Positions 26,509 to 33,049 of a stretch of 33,049 nt of DNA are shown one piece after another (the first letter of the stretch is position 1; each line of letters opens with the position of its first letter). The stretch covers positions 1 to 33,049 of the forward strand of contig CANGGG010000035.1 of NCBI GenBank assembly GCA_947453415.1, written 5' to 3'. The position numbers were made by a program, and so were the translations under genes. This DNA is from Bacteroidota bacterium. GTDB lineage: Bacteria; Bacteroidota; Bacteroidia; UKL13-3. The notes under the pieces were generated by a model, which was not told where the DNA came from, did not search any database, and was given only the letters and a program-made list of their open reading frames with translations.

Positions 26509-26607
26509 GTAATTTAGAACGATTCTATTTTTAGTTTTGAGGGAACAAAACTAATCTTGCAGTAGTTAAATACAATAACAAAAACAAAAAATAATTTATA
26601 ACATATT

Positions 26608-26952
26608 ATGGCAATAATAATAACTGACGAATGCATAAACTGCGGTGCGTGCGAACCTGAATGTCCTAACAATGCAATCTATGAATCGGGTGCTGAATGG
26701 GCTTGGAAAGATGGAAATAATTTAACTGGATCTATTGATATAGATGGAACTTCAACTGATGTAAGCGCTCGTTTTGAGCCAGTTTCATCAGATGTTTACT
26801 ATATTGTAACTGGAAAATGTACAGAGTGTGTAGGTTTCCATGAAGAACCACAATGTGCGGCTGTTTGTCCGGTTGATTGCTGCTTACCTGATCCTGAAAA
26901 CGTAGAAACTAAAGAGCGTTTAACAGAAAAGAAAGACAGAATGCACGCTTAG
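26608..26952 (+). CDS. 2[4Fe-4S] ferredoxin
   Basis: A 114-residue electron carrier. Cluster one ligands are Cys9, 12, 15 and 19 ([12 protein letters not shown]). The second set is Cys71, 74, 83 and 87 ([18 protein letters not shown]), with the 8-residue loop between the second and third Cys typical of YfhL/Chromatium-type ferredoxins. A 50-residue acidic insert separates the two motifs. It is divergently arranged with the acyl-CoA reductase gene and ends in a strong terminator. Confidence 0.92.
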   Translation: MAIIITDECINCGACEPECPNNAIYESGAEWAWKDGNNLTGSIDIDGTSTDVSARFEPVSSDVYYIVTGKCTECVGFHEEPQCAAVCPVDCCLPDPENVETKERLTEKKDRMHA

Positions 26953-26971
26953 TTTGCAAATTATAATTAAT

Positions 26972-27007
26972 AAAAAAGCTCATAATTTAAAATTATGGGC
27001 TTTTTTT
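26972..27007 (+). terminator. Rho-independent terminator of the ferredoxin gene
   Basis: AAAAGCTCATAATT pairs with AATTATGGGCTTTT around a 3-nt loop (26988-26990) and is followed by a T run. It lies 20 nt after the ferredoxin stop. Confidence 0.85.
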
Positions 27008-27051
27008 ATTTAAAAAAACCAACATATTTTATAAGAAATATAGGAAAAAAA

Positions 27052-27065
27052 TGACTTTTAAGTCA
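27052..27065. promoter_or_regulatory. Palindrome upstream of the patatin-like gene
   Basis: TGACTTTTAAGTCA is a 6-bp inverted repeat with a 2-bp spacer, 24 bp upstream of the candidate -7 box. Position and symmetry suit an operator, but no regulator can be named. Confidence 0.3.
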
Positions 27066-27088
27066 AGATTACTATTATTTTCATTTCA

Positions 27089-27096
27089 TAACTTTG
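27089..27096 (+). promoter_or_regulatory. Candidate -7 box of the patatin-like gene
   Basis: TAACTTTG matches TAnnTTTG and ends 22 nt before the ATG at 27119. A -33 element is not evident. Confidence 0.45.
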
Positions 27097-27118
27097 AATA
27101 AGTAATTAAAAATAAGTG

Positions 27119-27895
27119 ATGAAAAAAATTGGATTAGTATTATCGGGAGGGGGTGTGCGTGGAATTGCTCATTTAGGAGTAATAAAAGCATTAGGAGAAA
27201 TTGATATTGAGCCATCAATCATTTCAGGAACAAGCTCAGGAGCAATCATAGCAGCATTTTATTCGGCAGGTTATACTCCTGAAGAAATTATTGAAGTTTT
27301 AATAAACAGTAAAATATTTAGTTATGCTAATTTTCGATTTAATAAGTCGGGTTTATTTACCATGCAAGCTTTTGAAAAAGTATTTCTAAAACATTTTAAA
27401 GCAAATTTGATTGAAAAATTACCAATTCCAATTTGTATTACAGCAACTGATATTATTAAAGGAAAAACAAAATTTTTTAGTGAAGGTGATTTATCAAAAG
27501 CGTTGTTAGCTTCTTCATGTATACCATTATTATTTGAACCCATTAAATGGAATGATACATTATATTTAGATGGAGGTATATTAAATAATTTCCCTGTTGA
27601 ACCAGTTATTGGAAAATGTGACTTTATTATTGGTGTTCACAGCAATGAAATGGGAATAAAAACCGAAAATATTCATATCAAAGACATGCTTGACAGAAGT
27701 TTTCACTTAGCTATGAGCAAAACGGTTTACGACAAAGTTCACCTTTGTGATTTGTTCATTGAACCACCTGAAATGAGTAGATTTGGAATGTTTGAAGTAC
27801 AAAAAGCTGAAGAGATTTTTCTTTTTGCATACCAATACACCAAAGAATATTTAAACAGTTATGAAGTATTTAAAACCATAGATGAATTTATTTAA
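27119..27895 (+). CDS. Patatin-like phospholipase (RssA-like)
   Basis: A serine lipid acyl hydrolase of 258 residues. The oxyanion loop SGGGVRG lies at 9-15, the nucleophile elbow GTSSG has Ser39, and the Asp of the Ser-Asp dyad is in DGGILNNFP near residue 151. The ATG at 27119 is preferred over the GTG at 27116 because it is the stronger codon and the domain starts immediately. No signal peptide and no membrane segment are seen, so a cytoplasmic patatin acting on phospholipid or acyl-CoA is likely. It stands between terminator 26972-27007 and tnaA. Confidence 0.9.
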   Translation: MKKIGLVLSGGGVRGIAHLGVIKALGEIDIEPSIISGTSSGAIIAAFYSAGYTPEEIIEVLINSKIFSYANFRFNKSGLFTMQAFEKVFLKHFKANLIEKLPIPICITATDIIKGKTKFFSEGDLSKALLASSCIPLLFEPIKWNDTLYLDGGILNNFPVEPVIGKCDFIIGVHSNEMGIKTENIHIKDMLDRSFHLAMSKTVYDKVHLCDLFIEPPEMSRFGMFEVQKAEEIFLFAYQYTKEYLNSYEVFKTIDEFI

Positions 27896-27937
27896 ATTCA
27901 ATCAAAACTCTTTTCCCTGAAAATACTTTAATTATAC

Positions 27938-27965
27938 AACTTGAACTAAATCAATATTTCAAGTT
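27938..27965. promoter_or_regulatory. 8-bp inverted repeat upstream of tryptophanase
   Basis: AACTTGAA (27938-27945) and TTCAAGTT (27958-27965) are perfect inverted half-sites with a 12-nt spacer, 72 bp before the tnaA ATG. Without a T run it is not a clear terminator, so an operator is more likely. No TnaC-like leader peptide with a Trp codon and Rho site is evident in the 142-nt gap. Confidence 0.4.
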
Positions 27966-28037
27966 ACTTGTGTCATGTTAAGCATGCCTGATTCAAATGT
28001 TATTTGCTCCTATAAATATTATTGAAAAAATAACATT

Positions 28038-29414
28038 ATGGAGTTTAAAACTATCATTGAACCATTTAAAATTAAATCGGTTGAATCAATTAAAATGAGT
28101 ACTGAAAGCGAACGTGTAGAATTTTTAAAAGCAGCACATTTCAACACTTTTTTATTAAAAAGCGACCAAGTAATCATTGATTTTTTAACTGATAGCGGAA
28201 CATCAGCCATGAGTAATGAACAATGGGCAGGAATCATGCGTGGTGATGAATCGTATGCTGGCGCAAAAAGTTGGGAACGTTTTTATAATGCTGTTCATGA
28301 TTTAACAGGTTTTGAATATATTTTACCTACTCACCAAGGTAGGGCAGGTGAAAGAATTTTATACGGACATTTGGGAGGTAAAGGAAAAGTATTTATTAGC
28401 AATACTCATTTTGATACCACAAGAGCAAATATAGAATTTGGAGGTGCTACAGCATATGATGTTCAAATAGATGAAGCAAAATACCATGATGTTTACCATC
28501 CATTTAAAGGAAATTTGGATTGTATAAAATTAGAAAAGTTAATCATTGAACATGGTGCTGAAAATATTGGTGCGGTAATTTTAACAGTAACTAATAATAG
28601 TGGTGGTGGACAACCGGTAAGCATGCAAAATGCAAAAGATGTTGCTGCTGTTTGCAAAAAATACAATGTGCTTTTCATATTAGATTGTTGCAGAATAGCA
28701 GAAAATAGCTATTTTATTAAACACAGAGAAAAAGAATACGAAAACCATACTTATAAGCAAATAGCTCAAGAAATGTTTGCTCTTACAGACGGTTGTGTGA
28801 TGAGTGCAAAAAAAGATGCGTTGGTAAACATGGGCGGATTTATAGCTTTAAAAGATGAAAAAATAGCAGAGGCTTGTACCAATTTATTAATTATTACAGA
28901 AGGATTTTCAACTTATGGCGGATTAAGTGGACGAGATATGGAAGCAATTGCAATTGGATTAGTAGAAGTTTTTGACAAAGATTATTTGTATTACCGTATA
29001 AAAAGCACTGAATATTTAGGTAATAAAATGCGCGAAAAAGGAATTCCCGTTATGTTTCCAATTGGTGGACATGCAGTATATATTGATTCAGCTAAAATGT
29101 ATGAACATATTCCTTTAAACGAATATCCTGGGCAAGCATTGGTTTGTGAATTATACCGAATTGGTGGCATTAGAAGTGTAGAAGTTGGATCGGTTATGTT
29201 TGGAAAATACGATGAAAATGGTGAACTAATTCCTGCAGCTATGGAATTGGTTAGATTAGCTATTCCAAGACGAGTTTATACCCAAAGTCATATTGATTAT
29301 GTAGTGGAAGTTTTTGATGAATTAATTAAAAATAAAGCCAATGTGAGAGGTTATAAAATTACAAAAGAACCAAAATTGTTGCGCCATTTTACAGCACATT
29401 TTGAGCAGCTATAA
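28038..29414 (+). CDS. tnaA: Tryptophanase
   Basis: A PLP enzyme that cleaves L-tryptophan to indole, pyruvate and ammonia. The 458-residue protein carries the PLP lysine in SAKKDALVNMGG (Lys259). Two features separate it from tyrosine phenol-lyase: the SVEVGS segment lacks the Arg of the phenol-lyase pocket, and the C-terminal LLRHFTA has His450, where phenol-lyase has Phe. The final PKLLRHFTA is family-typical. No Trp permease gene is adjacent; a Crp/Fnr-type regulator gene follows after a repeat-rich gap. Confidence 0.9.
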   Translation: MEFKTIIEPFKIKSVESIKMSTESERVEFLKAAHFNTFLLKSDQVIIDFLTDSGTSAMSNEQWAGIMRGDESYAGAKSWERFYNAVHDLTGFEYILPTHQGRAGERILYGHLGGKGKVFISNTHFDTTRANIEFGGATAYDVQIDEAKYHDVYHPFKGNLDCIKLEKLIIEHGAENIGAVILTVTNNSGGGQPVSMQNAKDVAAVCKKYNVLFILDCCRIAENSYFIKHREKEYENHTYKQIAQEMFALTDGCVMSAKKDALVNMGGFIALKDEKIAEACTNLLIITEGFSTYGGLSGRDMEAIAIGLVEVFDKDYLYYRIKSTEYLGNKMREKGIPVMFPIGGHAVYIDSAKMYEHIPLNEYPGQALVCELYRIGGIRSVEVGSVMFGKYDENGELIPAAMELVRLAIPRRVYTQSHIDYVVEVFDELIKNKANVRGYKITKEPKLLRHFTAHFEQL

Positions 29415-29747
29415 TTCGAAATTCGAAAAATAAAATTCGAAATCCGAATACTTAATTTTGAAAAAAATTGAACCACATAGATAACATAGACAACATAGTT
29501 TGCAAACTGAATTTGTTCAGCTTTATTTGCGAAATAAGCAGGAAAAATTAAACTCAATTCTTGAACCATATAGGTACGTAGAAAACATAGGAACAAGGCT
29601 GTGTATTCTATGTTTCTTTGTGGTTTTTTATACAAATAATTGAACCACATATACTCTTTGTAAACATAGAACAAAAGATATGTTTTAATTAGTTTGCTTA
29701 CAATATTTTTTTTCAAATTAAAAGGTTTCAAATTGTAACTTCGTCAA
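29415..29747. repeat. Repeat-rich intergenic region
   Basis: There is no gene in these 333 nt. The first part repeats ATTCGAAATTCGAAA-type units (about 29413-29447). After that TTGAACCACATA or TTGAACCATATA recurs three times (near 29469, 29562 and 29640), each followed by AACATAG-type units. An inverted copy, CTATGTTTCTTTGTGGTT (near 29609-29626), can pair with the first. Such short AACCACATAG repeats are scattered repeats rather than genes. The Crp-type gene starts at the right end. Confidence 0.6.
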
Positions 29748-30371
29748 ATGGAATTAGACAATTTAATTGAATTCAAATCGCTACCCGAAATAAAAGAAAA
29801 ACTGAAAGATTACGGTTTTATAAAAACTTTTGCCGAAGGTGATATTATTTTAAATGAAAATGCATTTATAAAAGCCATTCCAATTGTTACTCGAGGAAAT
29901 ATAAAAGTTATGCGAACGGATGAAGATGGCCGTGAAATTTTATTATATTACATTAAAGCTGGAGAAAGTTGTATCATGTCGTTTTTAGGTGGAATTCATA
30001 ATGATACGAGTAAAGTAAAAGCCGTGGCTGAAGAACCTTCTGAAATTTTATTTATTCCAATTGATAAAGTAACATTATTGATAAAAGAATATCCTGAATG
30101 GTTAGATTATATTTTTAGATTATACCACAAACGCTTTGAAGAATTATTAGAAGTAGTAAATGCAGTAGCATTTACCAGAATGGATGAGCGATTATTGAAC
30201 TTCATTAAAAAGAAATGTGAGTTGACAAACGCTCATACTTTATACATTACTCATGAACAATTAGCCAACGAATTAGGCACCGCAAGAGTAGTTGTTTCAA
30301 GATTACTTAAGCAAATGGAAGAAAATAAATTAGTAATTTTGGGGAGAAATAAAATTCACTTAATTGAATAA
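29748..30371 (+). CDS. Crp/Fnr-family transcriptional regulator
   Basis: The 207-residue protein has an N-terminal cyclic-nucleotide-binding-like beta roll (about 25-125) and a C-terminal winged helix-turn-helix: YITHEQLANELGTARVVVSRLLKQME at about 163-188. No cysteine cluster for an iron-sulfur centre is present, so it is not an Fnr oxygen sensor. The ligand is unknown. It is on the same strand as tnaA and could act on it, but this is inference from position only. Confidence 0.9.
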   Translation: MELDNLIEFKSLPEIKEKLKDYGFIKTFAEGDIILNENAFIKAIPIVTRGNIKVMRTDEDGREILLYYIKAGESCIMSFLGGIHNDTSKVKAVAEEPSEILFIPIDKVTLLIKEYPEWLDYIFRLYHKRFEELLEVVNAVAFTRMDERLLNFIKKKCELTNAHTLYITHEQLANELGTARVVVSRLLKQMEENKLVILGRNKIHLIE

Positions 30372-30400
30372 AATTTCAAATTAAAAAAAACAAATTTTCT

Positions 30401-31528
30401 TTAATTTTTAGTATAAAATACGCCTCTTTCATTCAAGTAATTCATGATATAGTTGAAACAGTTTTCGTGTTTGCCAACTAATTCTGGAGGGAATATTCCT
30501 TTATTTACAAACAACCCTTCTAAACACAAATTAGCAACGGCAGTAGCAGTATAACCAGTTGTTCTGGCCATAGATGAAGTTTGCGTTTTTGCACAATATT
30601 CATCAAATAAATTATAAATAATTTCTACTTTTTCACCTTTTTCATTGTTGCCCTTTAAAGTAATTCGCATAACAGTATACTCTTCTTCATTTTCACCTAA
30701 TTTCCACTCATTGAATAATATTTTACTGGTGAAATCTAAAGGAGAAATTGCTATGCCATTAACCATCATTTTATCTTTACTAAAAAAACCACTTTCTTTT
30801 AAAACCCTAACATATTCTACATGTCCGGGATATCTTAACGTTTTTTCTTTCCTATTATTAATATGTGGCATGGTATAAATGATAGACCTTAATCCATCGG
30901 AATTAAATGATTCGAGCGTTCCTACTATATCAAATTCTACAAACTCACAATCAGTTAATGGTTCACGCGTAATGATGTTTCCGTTTTCTACATATCGCGC
31001 AGGACGAGTATATTCTTCAATTACATCAATAGGCGAAAAAGGAGCTTTATAACAAAAAGGCCATTTTTTTACTTTAGGCAATCCACCAACCAAACATTCA
31101 AAATCTGTGAGTTTTAGCTTTTCATTATAATAACCCAAAATAATATTTCCCATTCCTGGCGCCACTCCACAATCTACAATGGCAGTTACATTTTGATGAA
31201 TGGCTAGTTCATTTAAATCAAAAGCATTTTCAGAAAAAAATGAAATGTCTACCACGTTTTTTCCTGCTAAAATAATTTGTTTTAAAGTTTCAAAACCTAA
31301 AAATCCAGGAACTGCACAAATCACTAAATCAAAATTTTGAATGGCATTTTTTAATTGTAAAAAATTGCAAACATCCAATTGTAAAATTTGCAATGAATTA
31401 CATTTTTGTTTTACATAAGCTAACCTAACTTCATTCAAATCAGTTATTGTAACATCATGTAATTCCGACAAATCGATGGCCATAGCACTACCAACCATTC
31501 CTGCACCTAAAACTATTATTTTACTCAT
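30401..31528 (-). CDS. Saccharopine dehydrogenase-like oxidoreductase
   Basis: The 375-residue protein opens with a Rossmann fold (VLGAGMVGSAMAIDL, residues 6-20) with acidic DLNEV at the second strand, indicating NAD preference. The middle part has DCGVAPGMGNI and the C-terminal half MARTTGYTATAVA, as in saccharopine dehydrogenase/lysine 6-dehydrogenase-type enzymes of lysine metabolism. Which reaction it performs cannot be decided from the sequence. It is convergent with the Crp-type gene, 29 nt apart. Confidence 0.82.
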   Translation of the reverse strand: MSKIIVLGAGMVGSAMAIDLSELHDVTITDLNEVRLAYVKQKCNSLQILQLDVCNFLQLKNAIQNFDLVICAVPGFLGFETLKQIILAGKNVVDISFFSENAFDLNELAIHQNVTAIVDCGVAPGMGNIILGYYNEKLKLTDFECLVGGLPKVKKWPFCYKAPFSPIDVIEEYTRPARYVENGNIITREPLTDCEFVEFDIVGTLESFNSDGLRSIIYTMPHINNRKEKTLRYPGHVEYVRVLKESGFFSKDKMMVNGIAISPLDFTSKILFNEWKLGENEEEYTVMRITLKGNNEKGEKVEIIYNLFDEYCAKTQTSSMARTTGYTATAVANLCLEGLFVNKGIFPPELVGKHENCFNYIMNYLNERGVFYTKN

Positions 31529-31558
31529 TTAATTAATTATTTATTTAAAAATTACAAC

Positions 31559-33049
31559 TTATTCCTTCACAAATTTTTGCGTAAATTTTTGTTGATTTTC
31601 TAATACAATATTTACCAAATATATTCCATTTTGAAGATATGATAAATCAAGTTTTACATTAGATGCTGTAGTGCTAATTTTCCTAGCATAAATTTCTTTT
31701 CCCATCAAATCAAATATAATTATTTTATCAATTTTAAATTGACTTGCGTTTTCAATTTCAACAAAACCAATACTTGGATTAGGGTATAATTTCAATTGAT
31801 TGCTGTTAGTTATTTCAAACAAACCGTCATTCTTAATTGGTGGTGGAATTTCAAATGATTCAGTACCATCAAAAGTACTTGATGAAGCACCTTGACTGGC
31901 TTTATATCCAAGACCTCTTCTGGCAAATGCTTTCCAAAGCAAATCCTTATTTTTAAATTTATTATTCAATGAATCAGCCAATAAAATTGCATCTCTTGCA
32001 TCTACAAAACCAGGTGAACATGGTTGTAATTTCAAACCATCCATTACCAATTGCATTGCAATATTATTACCCAATTTACCATTATAAATATCATTACTAA
32101 ATCCATATTTATCAACTAAATCCCAAAAAATATCGTACAAAACTGTACACCAAACAAACCCAACATAGTGAACTTCTGAATTTGTTTTTATTGAATTATA
32201 AGTAGTTGGATTGATTGTCATATTTCTACTGTATGGATAATCTCTAATGCCAACTCCAGCAGTATCCTCACCAATTAAATAAGTTCCAATTCCTCTTCCA
32301 ATTTGAGGATTATCGGTAGCTTTTGCGGTAAGTGCTAAAGCAAAAAAATCGCTCCAACCCTCTCCTCCTTGTTCACCATTAGTTAGGCAATTTGTATTGT
32401 TTGGCCCACCAGTTAACCTATTTGAAAGTCCATGTGTATATTCATGAATAATTACCCCATTATCTAAATCGCTGTCAAAATATTTTGGACCTCCGCTTGA
32501 GTCAACTAAGGTAACATTGATTGTTACATTATTAGCCAAATCATTTTTAAGTTGAGCTCCCAAATCTTGACTAATCATAACAGAGGGAATGGTAATTAAT
32601 TTATCAATTCCATTACCTCCAGAACCCATTGAAAAAGGTGCCCCAGGAACATTATTAATAATAATTGCAGCCTTTGCACCAGCTAACTGAGCATTATAAA
32701 CTTTATTTACAAAAAAACAATCTCCCCTATCAATCAACGCAATTTTGTTTGATAAATTATTTACCAAGCTGCTGCAACATAAATTTGGAGCAATGGTATT
32801 GTCTAAACCTATTTCTAAATTTCCATTTACACCCGTAAAATTTAAAATTGGGCCAAATGAACCTGACGCAGATAAATACTGACCTTTTAAAGAATCAGGA
32901 CTCATAATATTAAACACTTTATTTGAAGAACTTGCTTGCCAAATAAACATTTGCATTCTTGGATTATAACCATCCGGTGGAGTGCTAAAATTAGCATTAT
33001 TCGTTCCACTTCCATCTTGTGCGTCTGCAAATACATGGTCGTCTTCACC
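31559..33049 (-). CDS. M36 fungalysin-like secreted metalloprotease with T9SS sorting domain, 5' end outside the window
   Basis: The frame is open to the right edge and the visible sequence begins inside the protease domain (DAQDGSGTNNANFSTPPDG, then PRMQMFIW, both family-typical). A PA domain follows (KIALIDRGDCFF then AQLAGAKAAIIINN), inserted before the zinc site. The HEYTH ligand motif is encoded at 32432-32446, with the third ligand Glu in GEGWSDFFAL. The C-terminal 75 residues (LKLYPNPSIG to the KFVKE end) are a Por/T9SS type A sorting domain. The signal peptide and pro-region must lie beyond the window. It is expected to be exported by the type IX system and to degrade extracellular protein. 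Confidence 0.93.
   Translation of the reverse strand, partial: GEDDHVFADAQDGSGTNNANFSTPPDGYNPRMQMFIWQASSSNKVFNIMSPDSLKGQYLSASGSFGPILNFTGVNGNLEIGLDNTIAPNLCCSSLVNNLSNKIALIDRGDCFFVNKVYNAQLAGAKAAIIINNVPGAPFSMGSGGNGIDKLITIPSVMISQDLGAQLKNDLANNVTINVTLVDSSGGPKYFDSDLDNGVIIHEYTHGLSNRLTGGPNNTNCLTNGEQGGEGWSDFFALALTAKATDNPQIGRGIGTYLIGEDTAGVGIRDYPYSRNMTINPTTYNSIKTNSEVHYVGFVWCTVLYDIFWDLVDKYGFSNDIYNGKLGNNIAMQLVMDGLKLQPCSPGFVDARDAILLADSLNNKFKNKDLLWKAFARRGLGYKASQGASSSTFDGTESFEIPPPIKNDGLFEITNSNQLKLYPNPSIGFVEIENASQFKIDKIIIFDLMGKEIYARKISTTASNVKLDLSYLQNGIYLVNIVLENQQKFTQKFVKE

Noticed and set aside
28038-29414. Tyrosine phenol-lyase instead of tryptophanase
   Set aside because: The C-terminal RHFTA histidine and the SVEVGS segment match tryptophanase; phenol-lyase has Phe and Arg at the corresponding places.
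29351-29731. Minus-strand frame of 126 codons overlapping the end of tnaA
   Set aside because: Its coding comes from the AACCACATAG repeats and the tnaA antisense strand; Tyr/Phe-rich sequence without any family pattern.

Overview
The window looks like a chromosome segment of an A+T-rich member of the Bacteroidota. Supporting signs are a secreted M36 protease with a C-terminal type IX secretion sorting domain, candidate promoters with the Bacteroidota -7 box TAnnTTTG, very short leaders without a clear Shine-Dalgarno sequence, and an IspE/GatC/LuxC-like gene repertoire. Nothing in the sequence fixes the genus.

The window has two halves. The left half (about 1-14,340) reads as an accessory island. 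It opens with a four-gene, co-directional cluster (2-8015, + strand): a RecQ-like helicase cut by the window edge, a C-tail-anchored coiled-coil protein, a 973-residue protein with two N-terminal cold-shock-like domains, and a second, shorter C-tail-anchored coiled-coil protein. I do not recognise this combination as a named system. It is the best candidate here for an undescribed, possibly anti-phage, assembly. Next come minus-strand genes of defence or stress type: a GNAT-like small protein, an XRE antitoxin-type regulator, a decayed relative of that regulator (three nonsense codons and a frameshift), a DUF2130 protein with a PD-(D/E)XK-like signature, and an overlapping pair of DUF262 proteins, one with a DUF1524 HNH domain (GmrSD-like type IV restriction). 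A large imperfect stem-loop with two 30-nt repeats separates the DUF262 pair from the DUF2130 gene, and a related GTTAGCGGC sequence lies upstream of the pair, giving a cassette-like layout.

At 14,325-14,394 a short sequence resembling the 3' end of a tRNA-Ser is followed by a strong terminator. Housekeeping genes start immediately afterwards. I read this as the right attachment junction of an integrated element whose other end lies left of the window.

The right half (14,468-33,049) is ordinary core genome with small insertions. It holds a Nudix hydrolase divergent from pyrE-plsC-gatC, a LolD-type ABC ATPase, ispE, a RES/Xre toxin-antitoxin pair with an inverted-repeat operator, a DUF58 protein, trxA with a terminator, dnaE, a methyltransferase, and a LuxC-like acyl-CoA reductase divergent from a 2[4Fe-4S] ferredoxin. 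It continues with a patatin-like phospholipase, tryptophanase, a repeat-rich gap, a Crp/Fnr regulator, a saccharopine-dehydrogenase-like oxidoreductase and the truncated M36 protease.
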